Shown here: positions 52,742-61,759 of the stretch, piece by piece | How the letters are laid out: each line of letters begins with the position of its first letter | How positions within the stretch are numbered: the stretch's first letter is position 1 | Assembly (NCBI RefSeq): GCF_000749845.1 | Contig: NZ_JQHM01000015.1 | Coordinates: 1 to 64,000 of the forward strand | Direction of reading: 5' to 3' | Length of the DNA stretch: 64,000 bases | Source: Pectobacterium betavasculorum | GTDB lineage: Bacteria > Pseudomonadota > Gammaproteobacteria > Enterobacterales > Enterobacteriaceae | The notes under the pieces: generated by a model | What the model was told of the DNA's origin: nothing | What the model saw: only the letters and a program-made list of their open reading frames with translations | Databases searched by the model: none | Position numbers and translations under genes: made by a program

Positions 52742-53476
52742 ATGGATAATCTGAATCTGAACAAACACATTTCCGGTCAGTTTAACGCCGAACTGGAACA
52801 TATCCGCACTCAGGTCCTGACTATGGGCGGGCTGGTGGAGCAGCAACTGAGTGACGCGATTACCGCAATGCACAATCAGGATGCGGAGCTGGCTCAGCAG
52901 GTGATTGAAGGCGACGCCAAAGTTAACATGATGGAAGTGGCGATCGATGAAGCCTGCGTGCGCATTATTGCGAAACGTCAGCCCACTGCCAGCGATCTGC
53001 GTTTGGTGATGGCGATCATCAAAACCATCTCCGAACTGGAACGTATTGGTGACGTGGCGGATAAAATCTGCCGTACCGCGCTGGAGAAATTCTCCCATCA
53101 GCATCAGCCGCTGTTGGTCAGCCTGGAATCATTGGGCCGCCACACCGTGCAGATGCTGCATGACGTGCTGGATGCGTTTGCCCGAATGGATCTGGACGAA
53201 GCGATCCGTATTTATCGTGAAGATAAGAAAGTGGATAAAGAGTACGAAGGGATTGTGCGTCAGTTGATGACTCACATGATGGAAGATCCTCGTACTATCC
53301 CGAGTGTACTGACTGCGTTGTTCTGCGCCCGTTCTATCGAGCGTATCGGCGATCGTTGTCAGAATATCTGCGAATTTATCTTCTACTTCGTCAAAGGTCA
53401 GGATTTCCGTCACCTTGGTGGCGATGCGCTGGAGAAACTGTTGGCGCAGAAAGAGAAGAAAGAAGAAGAAGAGTAA
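52742..53476 (+). CDS. phoU: Phosphate signalling protein PhoU
   Basis: 244 residues, two three-helix bundles, each with a metal-binding ExxxD pattern ([13 protein letters not shown] and [13 protein letters not shown]). Negative regulator that links the Pst transporter to the PhoR kinase and keeps the Pho regulon off when phosphate is plentiful. Follows pstB by 13 bp. Ends in an acidic-basic tail (KEKKEEEE). Confidence 0.96.
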   Translation: MDNLNLNKHISGQFNAELEHIRTQVLTMGGLVEQQLSDAITAMHNQDAELAQQVIEGDAKVNMMEVAIDEACVRIIAKRQPTASDLRLVMAIIKTISELERIGDVADKICRTALEKFSHQHQPLLVSLESLGRHTVQMLHDVLDAFARMDLDEAIRIYREDKKVDKEYEGIVRQLMTHMMEDPRTIPSVLTALFCARSIERIGDRCQNICEFIFYFVKGQDFRHLGGDALEKLLAQKEKKEEEE

Positions 53477-53500
53477 GCTCTGCCACGGCTTACCATAACA

Positions 53501-53530
53501 ACGCCCTGCTTGCAGGGCGTTAATTTTTAT
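53501..53530 (+). terminator. Intrinsic terminator of the pst-phoU operon
   Basis: Stem ACGCCCTGC (53501-53509) / GCAGGGCGT (53512-53520), then TAATTTTTAT. Rho-independent terminator 24 bp after phoU, in front of the convergent sutR. Confidence 0.9.
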
Positions 53531-53543
53531 AGCGATTTAGTTT

Positions 53544-54104
53544 TTAAGGATAGTGAATTAGATCGTGGAAGCGCACAGTGGTATCGGTAGGGTTGTGATA
53601 GCGATGTTCTCTGTCGGCGGCAAAGCGCAGGGCGTCACCAGCGGACAATAAATGCGTCTGCCCATCAACGGTTATCTCCAACTGGCCTTCCAGCACAATA
53701 ATATGCTCGATCACCCCTGTTTCATGAGGTGATGAGGTGCTGTTGGCACCGGGAGCCAGTTCAATAACTAACATCTCGAAACGCAGCTTTTTATCGAAAG
53801 GGAAGAGTGGCACAACGTGCATTCCCGCCTCGTTTTCCCTGAATGCTGAACCCGTCACTGAGCGATATGTCACGTCTTCATCCGCGAGCGTCGGTTCAAT
53901 AAAGGTAGAGAACGCGACATTCATACCAGTCGCAATTTTCCACAGAGTAGCAATCGTCGGGCTGGATTCTCCACGCTCGATCTGGCCCAGCATCGCTTTG
54001 CTCACCCCTGTTTCTTCTGCTGCTCGCGTGAGGCTCCAGCCTTTTTCTTGCCTTAACGTTTTCAATGTATCGCCAATGCGGCTGGTTAGTTCATCAGATA
54101 TCAA
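53544..54104 (-). CDS. sutR: XRE-cupin transcriptional regulator (SutR/YdcN type)
   Basis: 186 residues. N-terminal helix-turn-helix (about 10-64, GWSLTRAAEETGVSKAMLGQ) and C-terminal cupin (about 105-180, HETGVIEHIIVLEGQLEITV and FAADREHRYHNP). Very like E. coli YdcN/SutR, a regulator connected with sulfur utilisation genes. Divergent from ydcO, as in E. coli; two identical palindromes stand between them. Confidence 0.87.
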   Translation of the reverse strand: MISDELTSRIGDTLKTLRQEKGWSLTRAAEETGVSKAMLGQIERGESSPTIATLWKIATGMNVAFSTFIEPTLADEDVTYRSVTGSAFRENEAGMHVVPLFPFDKKLRFEMLVIELAPGANSTSSPHETGVIEHIIVLEGQLEITVDGQTHLLSAGDALRFAADREHRYHNPTDTTVRFHDLIHYP

Positions 54105-54118
54105 TGCTGGCTCCCGCT

Positions 54119-54173
54119 TGTGCGTTATAGCGCACGCTGTTATGTTAACGCTTCCTGTGCGTTATAGCGCACG
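54119..54173. promoter_or_regulatory. Twin palindromic operators between sutR and ydcO
   Basis: TGTGCGTTATAGCGCACG occurs twice without change, at 54119-54136 and 54156-54173, 37 bp apart. Each is a palindrome GTGCG-N6-CGCAC. The N6 (TTATAG) resembles a -10 element. Probable binding sites of the adjacent XRE-cupin regulator, controlling both divergent genes. Confidence 0.72.
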
Positions 54174-54193
54174 ATAAGAGTGGATGCTATACC

Positions 54194-55378
54194 ATGCCAG
54201 CGTCATTTGCGCTAAAAGATGTCACCTTTTCGACCCTCATCGCCGGTTTTGTTGCGGTGTTGGTGGGCTACACCAGCTCGGCCGCCATCATTTTTCAGGC
54301 GGCGGAAGCGGCGGGTGCCAGTGCGGTACAAATCGGCGGCTGGTTAACCATGTTAGGGATTGCTCAAGGGTTGGCTTCCATTAGCCTATCGCTGTATTAC
54401 CGTGCGCCGATATTGGCGGCGTGGTCAACGCCGGGGGCGGCGCTGCTGGTCACCAGCCTGCCGGGTACGTCGCTCAATGAGGCGATTGGGGTGTTCCTGT
54501 TTGCCTCTGCGTTGATCTTTATCTGTGGGATCACGGGTCTGTTTGCCCGCTTGATGAATGTGATTCCGCAGGCCATTTCTGCCGCGATGCTGGCGGGGAT
54601 TTTGCTGCGTTTTGGCGCGGATGCCTTTCTCTCTCTGCAACAGGATTTCTGGCTCGCTTTCGCGATGTGTATGACCTACTTGCTCAGCCGTCGGCTTATT
54701 CCTCGCTTTGCCATCGTATTAACGCTGATCGCTGGGCTGTTGCTGGCGTTATTACGTGGGCAAATTGTGGTTTCTGATTCGCCGCTGGTGTTTGCCGTCC
54801 CGGAATTTATTGCGCCGCATTTTTCGTGGGCGTCTCTGCTGGGCGTTGGTATTCCGTTTTTCATCGTCACTATGGCGTCGCAGAATGCGCCGGGCGTTGC
54901 CACACTGAAAGCGTCGGGCTATCAGGTTCCCGTGTCTCCGCTGATTACCATCACGGCATTAATTGCGTTGATATTGACGCCGTTTGGCGGTTTTTCCGTG
55001 TGTATCGCCGCGATTACCGCCGCTATCTGTATGGGATCGGATGTACATCCCGATCCGAAGAAACGTTATCTTGCTGCCGTCGCGGCGGGTGGGTTTTATC
55101 TGCTGGCGGGCGTTTTTGGTGGATCTATTGGGCAGCTTTTTACGGCACTGCCGCTGCCGTTGATTCATGCTATCGCCGGTCTGGCCTTGCTCAGCACGAT
55201 TTCAGGCAGCCTGTATCGCGCGCTGCTGGATGAAAAACAGCGTGATGCTGCGGTCGTGACTTTCCTAATCACCGCCTCTGGGCTGACGTTGTGGGGAATC
55301 GGCGCGGCATTTTGGGGGCTAATCGGGGGGATGATGACCTGGTTTATTCTGTCAGCATACGCTGACAAGGCTCGCTGA
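54194..55378 (+). CDS. ydcO: BenE-family benzoate/H+ symporter-like protein YdcO
   Basis: 394 residues, about 12 membrane segments. BenE family: VGYTSSAAIIFQAAEAAGAS near the N-terminus and FFIVTMASQNAPGVATLKASGY in the middle. The substrate of YdcO proteins is not known; the link with SutR suggests an organic sulfur or acid compound more than benzoate. Starts 20 bp after the second palindrome. Confidence 0.85.
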   Translation: MPASFALKDVTFSTLIAGFVAVLVGYTSSAAIIFQAAEAAGASAVQIGGWLTMLGIAQGLASISLSLYYRAPILAAWSTPGAALLVTSLPGTSLNEAIGVFLFASALIFICGITGLFARLMNVIPQAISAAMLAGILLRFGADAFLSLQQDFWLAFAMCMTYLLSRRLIPRFAIVLTLIAGLLLALLRGQIVVSDSPLVFAVPEFIAPHFSWASLLGVGIPFFIVTMASQNAPGVATLKASGYQVPVSPLITITALIALILTPFGGFSVCIAAITAAICMGSDVHPDPKKRYLAAVAAGGFYLLAGVFGGSIGQLFTALPLPLIHAIAGLALLSTISGSLYRALLDEKQRDAAVVTFLITASGLTLWGIGAAFWGLIGGMMTWFILSAYADKAR

Positions 55379-55505
55379 ATCGTCAGGATAATCTGCCAGA
55401 ATACCGAAGTAACATAAGGTTATATTATAGCTTTTTATGTTATTTCCCGCGTTTTCACCCTGCTGATAGCCTGCGGTTAATACAGCAATAATTAAGGGGC
55501 AGGGA

Positions 55506-56342
55506 ATGAAAAAGCAGATTTTGACAGTGACTTTGTTGGCTGGATTGGCTTCCGTTTCTGGTGCTGCACAGGCAGATAAACTGGATGATATTCAGAAGGC
55601 GGGTGTGGTAAAAATTGCCGTCTTCGACAGCAATCCGCCGTTTGGCTATGTCGATCCACAGAGTAAAAAGCTGGTGGGTTATGACGTAGATATCGCCGAG
55701 GCGATTGGTAAGGCGCTGGGCGTGAAGGTTGAATTGCGTGCGACCAACCCCGCGAACCGTATTCCTTTGTTAAGCTCGAAGAAGGTCGATCTGATTGCCG
55801 CGAACTTCACCATTACCGATGAGCGTGCCAAGCAGGTTAACTTTAGTCTTCCTTATTTCGCGACCGGACAAAAATTCATCGCCCGCAAAGGCGTGCTGAA
55901 AACGCCGGATGATATCAAAACGCTGCGCATCGGCGCGGATAAAGGCACCGTGCAGGAAATTACCTTGCGCGAGCATTACCCAACCGCCAAAGTAATTTCC
56001 TACGACGATACGCCGCTGGCTTTTGCCGCGCTACGTAACGGCAATGTTCAGGCCATCACGCAGGATGACGCCAAGCTGGTCGGTTTGCTGGCAAACGTAC
56101 CTGATGCACAGAAGGCCGAATTTGAAATCTCGCCGTTCAGCATTACCAAAGAGTATCAGGGCGTTGGCATTCCGAAGGGCGAAGAGCGCCTGACCGCGAA
56201 AATTAACGACACGCTGATTAACCTGGAAAAGCAGGGCGAAGCGAAAACGATCTACGATCGCTGGTTTGGGCCGAGCACGAAATCATCCCAGCCGCGCGGC
56301 GACTTCACCTTTGCCCCGCTGGATCAGCAACCTAAATCCTGA
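55506..56342 (+). CDS. Amino-acid ABC transporter substrate-binding protein
   Basis: 278 residues. Signal peptide (about 1-23, ending AAQA before DKLDD). Family-3 solute-binding protein with FDSNPPFGYVDPQSKKLVGYDVDIAEAIG and ATNPANRIPLLSSKKVDLI, resembling glutamate/aspartate or polar amino-acid binders. Two permease genes follow. The substrate cannot be fixed from sequence. Confidence 0.87.
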   Translation: MKKQILTVTLLAGLASVSGAAQADKLDDIQKAGVVKIAVFDSNPPFGYVDPQSKKLVGYDVDIAEAIGKALGVKVELRATNPANRIPLLSSKKVDLIAANFTITDERAKQVNFSLPYFATGQKFIARKGVLKTPDDIKTLRIGADKGTVQEITLREHYPTAKVISYDDTPLAFAALRNGNVQAITQDDAKLVGLLANVPDAQKAEFEISPFSITKEYQGVGIPKGEERLTAKINDTLINLEKQGEAKTIYDRWFGPSTKSSQPRGDFTFAPLDQQPKS

Positions 56343-56371
56343 TAGCTGACGCCTTCGGTGCTATGATCCCA

Positions 56372-56400
56372 GCCCTCTGCATTGCAGGGGGCATTTTTAT
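56372..56400 (+). terminator. Hairpin after the binding-protein gene
   Basis: GCCCTCTGCA / TGCAGGGGGC (56372-56392) with almost no loop beyond the central bases, followed by ATTTTTAT. Likely a partial terminator that gives more binding protein than permease. Directly behind it stands TTTAGGGTATA, perhaps the last trace of an ERIC end. Confidence 0.7.
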
Positions 56401-56440
56401 TTAGGGTATATATTATTTATGACAAAGAGAGATAAAACGC

Positions 56441-57184
56441 ATGGATACGGCGCTGCAATCGCTTGAGTCGTGGCTGTTGGCTCCTCAATATCTCATTTGG
56501 CTGTGGCACGGTTTCCTGATCACGCTAGGCATTTCCCTCGGTACGGTTGTTCTGTCTACGGTGCTGGGTTTTCTGCTGGCGGCGGCCCGAGACAGCCAGA
56601 TTCATGTGCTGCGTGGCGTTGTTGTGGCCTATAGCTCACTATTTCGTAATACGCCGTTGCTGGTGCAGCTTTTTTTCTGGTATTTCGGGGCAGGGCAACT
56701 GTTCCCTTCAGAGATGATGCAATGGCTGAACACTCCTCATTCCATTTCGCTGCTGGGGGCAACGCTAGCATGGCCTTCTTTTGAGTTTTTGGCGGGCCTG
56801 GCAGGGTTGACACTTTATTCCAGCGCGTTTATTGCGGAAGAGATCCGCTCCGGTATTCGCGGCGTGGCGCGTGGACAAAAGTATGCCGCGCAGGCTTTGG
56901 GGTTAACAGGTTTTCAATCCATGCGCTATGTGGTGCTGCCGCAGGCGTTAAAAATTGCTTTGCCGCCACTGCTTGGACAGTACATGAATATCGTCAAGAA
57001 CTCGTCGTTAACGATGGCAATCGGTGTTGCTGAATTATCTTACGCTTCGCGTCAGGTAGAAACGGAAACCCTGCGTACATTTCAGGCATTTGGCGTGGCG
57101 ACGGTGTTATACATCGTGATTATTGCCGTGATGGAAGGCTGGGGCATGTGGCGTCAGCAGCGCGGTCTGGCGGAGAGGCATTGA
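56441..57184 (+). CDS. Amino-acid ABC transporter permease (first)
   Basis: 247 residues, about five membrane segments. HisM/GlnP family with the EAA-loop GFQSMRYVVLPQALKIALPP followed by NIVKNSSLTMAIGVAEL. Partner of the following permease; only one base lies between the two genes. Confidence 0.87.
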   Translation: MDTALQSLESWLLAPQYLIWLWHGFLITLGISLGTVVLSTVLGFLLAAARDSQIHVLRGVVVAYSSLFRNTPLLVQLFFWYFGAGQLFPSEMMQWLNTPHSISLLGATLAWPSFEFLAGLAGLTLYSSAFIAEEIRSGIRGVARGQKYAAQALGLTGFQSMRYVVLPQALKIALPPLLGQYMNIVKNSSLTMAIGVAELSYASRQVETETLRTFQAFGVATVLYIVIIAVMEGWGMWRQQRGLAERH

Positions 57185-57185
57185 G

Positions 57186-57914
57186 ATGGATTTTACCGTT
57201 ATTACCGATAACATCGGTTATTTGATGTGGGGCACGTTTCCGGATGGTCCTCTGGGTGGCGCGGCGTTGACACTGGTGATGAGTCTGCTGGCCGGTGTTG
57301 TGTCAGCCCTATTGGGTACGATTTTGGGCGTGGCGCTCGCGATGTCTCGGGGCATGTGGAGTGCACTGTTGGCGATGGTGTTGGGGTTCTTCCGAGCGAT
57401 TCCCGTCATCATGTTGATTTTCTGGACGTACTTCCTGCTACCGATCGTTTTTGGCGTCGATATTCCTGAAATTACCACCGTGGTGTGTGCGCTGGCGCTG
57501 ATCGCCTCGGCGTATCTGGCGCATGGCGTAAAGGCTGGCATTGTCGCCATCGGGCGCGGCCAGTGGCAGGCTGGTCTATCGCTGGGGTTAAGCCGCTGGC
57601 AGGTGCTATGGCAGATCGTGCTGCCGCAGGCGCTGCGGATGATGGTGCCCTCCTTTATTAACCAATGGATTTCCCTGATTAAAGATACTTCACTGGCCTA
57701 TATTGTCGGGGTTGGCGAACTGACGTTTCTCGCTACGCAGGTCAATAACCGCAGCATGGTCTACCCGATGGAGGTTTTCCTGTTTGTCGCGCTGGTCTAC
57801 TTTGTGTTTTGCCTGTCGCTGGAGCTGCTGGCTAATGGGGTTAACGCCCGTTTTAGCCAGCAGGAAAAACAGCCGAAGCGCCGCCTGCTATGGTGGCGAA
57901 ATAAGCCAGCCTAA
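57186..57914 (+). CDS. Amino-acid ABC transporter permease (second)
   Basis: 242 residues, about five membrane segments. HisM/GlnP family, EAA-loop LSRWQVLWQIVLPQALRMMV and SLIKDTSLAYIVGVGEL. No ATPase gene follows: the next gene is the unrelated yieH on the other strand. The transporter therefore must borrow an ATPase encoded elsewhere or is incomplete. Confidence 0.87.
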   Translation: MDFTVITDNIGYLMWGTFPDGPLGGAALTLVMSLLAGVVSALLGTILGVALAMSRGMWSALLAMVLGFFRAIPVIMLIFWTYFLLPIVFGVDIPEITTVVCALALIASAYLAHGVKAGIVAIGRGQWQAGLSLGLSRWQVLWQIVLPQALRMMVPSFINQWISLIKDTSLAYIVGVGELTFLATQVNNRSMVYPMEVFLFVALVYFVFCLSLELLANGVNARFSQQEKQPKRRLLWWRNKPA

Positions 57915-57992
57915 GGATGCTAACGGTTGATGAACCTATTTTCAGAATGAAAACGGCGACCTTATTCAGCAACCTTAAGTTAGCCTTTGCTA

Positions 57993-58658
57993 CTACGCGG
58001 TGATATTCCAGCCCTTTTCGCGCCAGATTTGTGGCAATTCACGCATATCGTCGAACATTGTGACCAGCGGGTGATGGATCGGCTGATTGTGGGGATCGGC
58101 GCAGTAATAGAACACCGGAATGCCTGCGGCAATGCCCGCCTGAACGCCAGCGGCGGAATCTTCAACCAGAATGCAGTGCTCAATAGGAAGCTGTAACTGT
58201 TCGGCGGCGTGATACAGCACCGCTGGGTCGGGCTTCCATTTCTTCAGATCGTAGCCGCTGTAGAGATGGTCGCCAAACAGATCGAGCATGTGCGTCAGGC
58301 CGAGCGAATGCTGCATCTTACTGACCGGGCCGTTGGAAACCACGGCCATCGGGACAGTGATGGACTGCAATAACTCTCTTGCACCTTCAATAGGTTGCAG
58401 GAATTCATCGAACAGGCGCTTTACCTCTTGCCGGAAATGACGCTCCGCGTCTTCCACCGATACGGTTAAGCCATGCTGCTGGCTGATGCGGGCAATAATC
58501 TCGTACAGCTTCACGCCCTTGTAGGTTTTTATCACCTCCTCCAGCGATAGGTTCACCCCATACGGGATGAAGATATTCACATAAGCCTGACAGCACAGCA
58601 CTTCGCTATCAACCAGCGTGCCATCGCAGTCGAAGAAGACGCATTCAATACGGGGCAT
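57993..58658 (-). CDS. yieH: HAD-family phosphatase YieH (6-phosphogluconate phosphatase type)
   Basis: 221 residues, as in E. coli. HAD motif I FFDCDGTLVDSE (D at about 9 and 11), motif II VVSNGP, motif III KPDP and motif IV ILVEDSAAG. E. coli YieH hydrolyses 6-phosphogluconate among other sugar phosphates. The start is ATG 58658; a TTG two codons upstream is less likely. Divergent from adeP, the same neighbour as in E. coli. Confidence 0.88.
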   Translation of the reverse strand: MPRIECVFFDCDGTLVDSEVLCCQAYVNIFIPYGVNLSLEEVIKTYKGVKLYEIIARISQQHGLTVSVEDAERHFRQEVKRLFDEFLQPIEGARELLQSITVPMAVVSNGPVSKMQHSLGLTHMLDLFGDHLYSGYDLKKWKPDPAVLYHAAEQLQLPIEHCILVEDSAAGVQAGIAAGIPVFYYCADPHNQPIHHPLVTMFDDMRELPQIWREKGWNITA

Positions 58659-58913
58659 GACCAATCCTTATCGATGAAATAAAAGATGAAGCCTTACTTT
58701 AACTAATTAACCCAATATTGCGACCCATAAAGCCGTTTTCACGGCAATCTTGCAGAAAATTAAGGGGTTTCAACCGAGGGATTTCGGCGCAATAGCCATG
58801 AGGTTAATAGGCTTTTCTTATTCGATGAAAAAAAACGTGGGATCAACGTAAAAAAGTATCGTTTTGTTATAGGATACCCGACGACAGTTATTTCCTTCTT
58901 TGGATTGGTACTC

Positions 58914-60251
58914 ATGAATAAATCACAACCCGGTTCTGCTACCGAGCAGGGTCTGCTGGAGCGTGTGTTTAAGCTTAAACAACACGGCACGACAGTACGT
59001 ACGGAAACGATTGCCGGTTTCACGACGTTTTTGACGATGGTCTACATCGTTTTTGTTAACCCGCAAATTCTGGGCGTGGCGGGGATGGATACCAAAGCGG
59101 TCTTTGTGACCACCTGTCTGATTGCGGCATTCGGCAGTATTTTAATGGGGCTGCTGGCTAACCTGCCTGTCGCGCTGGCTCCGGCAATGGGGCTGAATGC
59201 GTTTTTCGCTTTTGTCGTCGTGGGGGCGATGGGGCTGCCATGGCAGGTTGCGATGGGCGCTATTTTTTGGGGCGCAATCGGTTTCCTGTTGCTGACCATC
59301 TTCCAGATTCGTTATTGGATGATTGCCAATATCCCGCTTAGCCTGCGTCTGGGGATTGCCAGCGGTATCGGGCTTTTCATTGCCATGATGGGCCTGAAAA
59401 ACGCCGGCATTATCGTGCCTAATCCAGAAACGCTGGTGACGATTGGTAACCTGACATCACACAGCGTGCTGTTGGGTGCTCTGGGCTTCTTCATCATTGT
59501 GGCGCTGGCCTCACGTAATATTCATGCAGCGGTACTGATTTCCATCGTCGTGACCACCTCAATCGGCCTGCTGCTGGGCGATGTGACCTTTTCTGGCGTG
59601 TTCTCTATGCCGCCGAGCGTAACGTCCGTGGTGGGTCAGGTTGATCTGGCGGGAGCGCTGAACCTTGGGATGTCCGGCATTATTTTCTCCTTCATGCTGG
59701 TTAACCTGTTTGACTCATCCGGTACGCTGATCGGTGTGACGGACAAAGCGGGTCTGGTAGATGCTCGCGGTAAGTTCCCGCGTATGAAGCAAGCGCTGTA
59801 TGTCGATAGCATCAGCTCTGTAGCGGGTTCGTTTATCGGGACATCATCCGTTACGGCGTATATCGAAAGCTCTTCTGGTGTGTCCGTGGGTGGACGCACC
59901 GGTCTGACTGCTGTGGTCGTCGGCCTGCTGTTCCTGCTGGTGATCTTCCTGTCACCGCTGGCGGGTATGGTGCCTGCCTATGCGGCCGCTGGCGCACTGA
60001 TTTACGTGGGCGTATTGATGACGTCCAGCCTGGCGCGTGTGAAGTGGGATGATTTGACGGAAGCTGTTCCGGCCTTTATTACCGCAGTGATGATGCCGTT
60101 CAGCTTCTCTATTACTGAAGGGATCGCGCTGGGCTTTATTTCTTACTGTGTGATGAAGTTGGCGACGGGGCGCTGGCGTGAAATCAGCCCTTGCGTGGTC
60201 GTGGTTGCGCTGCTGTTCCTGCTGAAAATCGTGTTTATCGACGGGCATTAG
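58914..60251 (+). CDS. adeP: Adenine permease AdeP (NCS2/AzgA-like)
   Basis: 445 residues, equal to E. coli AdeP (YieG). Purine:H+ symporter with about 12-13 membrane segments; family stretches TETIAGFTTFLTMVYIVFVNP, ALAPAMGLNAFFAF and VNLFDSSGTLIGV. High-affinity adenine uptake. ATG 58914 chosen; a TTG 9 bp before it is rejected. Confidence 0.95.
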   Translation: MNKSQPGSATEQGLLERVFKLKQHGTTVRTETIAGFTTFLTMVYIVFVNPQILGVAGMDTKAVFVTTCLIAAFGSILMGLLANLPVALAPAMGLNAFFAFVVVGAMGLPWQVAMGAIFWGAIGFLLLTIFQIRYWMIANIPLSLRLGIASGIGLFIAMMGLKNAGIIVPNPETLVTIGNLTSHSVLLGALGFFIIVALASRNIHAAVLISIVVTTSIGLLLGDVTFSGVFSMPPSVTSVVGQVDLAGALNLGMSGIIFSFMLVNLFDSSGTLIGVTDKAGLVDARGKFPRMKQALYVDSISSVAGSFIGTSSVTAYIESSSGVSVGGRTGLTAVVVGLLFLLVIFLSPLAGMVPAYAAAGALIYVGVLMTSSLARVKWDDLTEAVPAFITAVMMPFSFSITEGIALGFISYCVMKLATGRWREISPCVVVVALLFLLKIVFIDGH

Positions 60252-60260
60252 TTTGTTCGT

Positions 60261-60282
60261 GGCTCCGGGTCTTCCCGGAGCC
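60261..60282. other. Hairpin between convergent adeP and yieE
   Basis: Perfect stem GGCTCCGGG (60261-60269) / CCCGGAGCC (60274-60282) with loop TCTT. No T-tract on either side, so termination is uncertain; it may protect the mRNA 3' ends. Confidence 0.6.
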
Positions 60283-60305
60283 TCAGCCTGCGACGAGGCG
60301 GTCGG

Positions 60306-61049
60306 CTACTGTGACGCGGTAGAGGTAACTTTTTCTATCGTATGGCTGGTTAATTTCATATAGCGTACCGACTGACGCTGCTGCTGTAGAATTTCCCCCG
60401 ACTTTCTCATTCCCGATACCGACGTGTATTTCCACATGATCAATCGATTAAGGGTGGGGACGTGGGCGCAAGCCCATGCAAGATAATCATCAACATCGCT
60501 CATCACTTCTACGGCGGGAGTGCAGGTTGAACGTAGCCTGCCAGAGGCGGGGTGGAGTTTCAGTTGATTGGGAGGGTGACTGTTTACGCCAGGGATTTTC
60601 ATGAGTGACTGGCGGATGGTGCAGAGCTGCGTTGCCGCTTCCAGCGGATCGCGCTGAGCGTCGATCCACGCCTGTTCGGCTTGCGTCTGTGCCTGCATCT
60701 GTGGATCGACTTGATTCGTTGGCCTGACATGGACGATTTCGATATCCATACCCACGCTTCCCTCTTCGCTCAGGAGGATGGCGATGGTATTGCCTGCATA
60801 GCCGATGCTGAAATTAGGCAGATTAGGATCGGTAAAATAAGGGCGTCCTTCAGGGGACTCCAGCAGCGTGGGCAACAGCGGATAGCCGAAAAAATAGAAC
60901 ATCATCTCAGCCAGCAGCACTCTACTTTTCAGATAACGCTCGCGGCGTTTGGCTGAAAAACCGTGTGTTGATGAGATGAGCCTATCGGGCAGTCTTTGTA
61001 AGTCAGGAAGCGCTTCCGTGCTTGTCCACCTGACAAAATGGCAGGTCAT
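60306..61049 (-). CDS. yieE: 4'-phosphopantetheinyl transferase superfamily protein (YieE-like)
   Basis: 247 residues. Sfp-like order of motifs: SPEGRPYF (65-72), NFSIGYAGN (79-87) where Sfp enzymes have an SHS motif, GMDIE (100-104) with both acidic residues, and CTIRQSLMK (143-151) where W-x-x-K-E-x-x-x-K is usual. So Trp, Lys and the catalytic Glu of the last motif are replaced by Cys, Arg and Gln. E. coli YieE next to adeP is related and also deviates. It may be a weak or specialised ACP-modifying enzyme. Confidence 0.78.
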   Translation of the reverse strand: MTCHFVRWTSTEALPDLQRLPDRLISSTHGFSAKRRERYLKSRVLLAEMMFYFFGYPLLPTLLESPEGRPYFTDPNLPNFSIGYAGNTIAILLSEEGSVGMDIEIVHVRPTNQVDPQMQAQTQAEQAWIDAQRDPLEAATQLCTIRQSLMKIPGVNSHPPNQLKLHPASGRLRSTCTPAVEVMSDVDDYLAWACAHVPTLNRLIMWKYTSVSGMRKSGEILQQQRQSVRYMKLTSHTIEKVTSTASQ

Positions 61050-61237
61050 TGTTCACTCCGTGATCGTGATAAAAGATGGGAACCTATGAGGTATTACCAA
61101 TGCATATTATCAGACTAATATGTGATCTAAAGAAAAATCGATGGATAAATCGGCGATAATTATTAATTAGGCGCAGCGAATTTTCTGCATCGTGCTTTTG
61201 TGGCGATCCTTCCCTGTCCGCCACATTCCAGTCTGCT

Positions 61238-61759
61238 TTAATGGTTCGACCACCCTAGTGCGGAACGCCGCTGTTTTTCCAGCGTCTGTTGGTGTAACTC
61301 AGCTGCTGTCACTAATCGAAGCGCCGACGTCGGGCACACGCTGACGCAGGAAGGGCTTTTGGCTACATCTACGCACAAATCACATTTGTGAACCTCACTT
61401 TGGGTGGGGTGCGCTTCCCCCTCGTCATTTGAGGCTTTTGTCACCACATTGATGGCACCGAACGGACAAGCGACGACGCAGCTTTTGCAGCCGATGCAGC
61501 GGGATTGGATAACCTGAATGCTATTTCGATCGCGCACCAGCGCGTCATTCGGACATACGCTGGCACAGGGTGCGTTTTCACACTGGCGGCAAAGAACAGG
61601 GACGCTGATGTCGGCGCTTTTGATGACCTTTAGGCGTGGAAAGAAGTGAGAAGGTTTCAGTTGCGCACTTTGGCCACCGCTATGGGCTACCGCACAGGCG
61701 ATCTCGCAGGTCCGGCAACCGATACATTTTTCTGCTTCGGCGATAACAAATTGATTCAT
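61238..61759 (-). CDS. HydN-like ferredoxin with four 4Fe-4S clusters
   Basis: 173 residues. Four Cys clusters: CIGCRTCEIAC (12-22), CRQCENAPCASVC, CIGCKSCVVAC and CDLC...CVSVCP, as in HydN, YgfS and the N-terminal part of AegA. Electron carrier partner, probably for AegA, whose stop overlaps its start (ATGA). HydN in E. coli belongs to formate dehydrogenase maturation; here no hydrogenase gene is near, so I do not use that name. Confidence 0.84.
   Translation of the reverse strand: MNQFVIAEAEKCIGCRTCEIACAVAHSGGQSAQLKPSHFFPRLKVIKSADISVPVLCRQCENAPCASVCPNDALVRDRNSIQVIQSRCIGCKSCVVACPFGAINVVTKASNDEGEAHPTQSEVHKCDLCVDVAKSPSCVSVCPTSALRLVTAAELHQQTLEKQRRSALGWSNH

Noticed and set aside
56397..56411. 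Complete ERIC element before the amino-acid permease
   Set aside because: Only TTTAGGGTATA is left; too short to separate from chance, so noted only within the hairpin entry.
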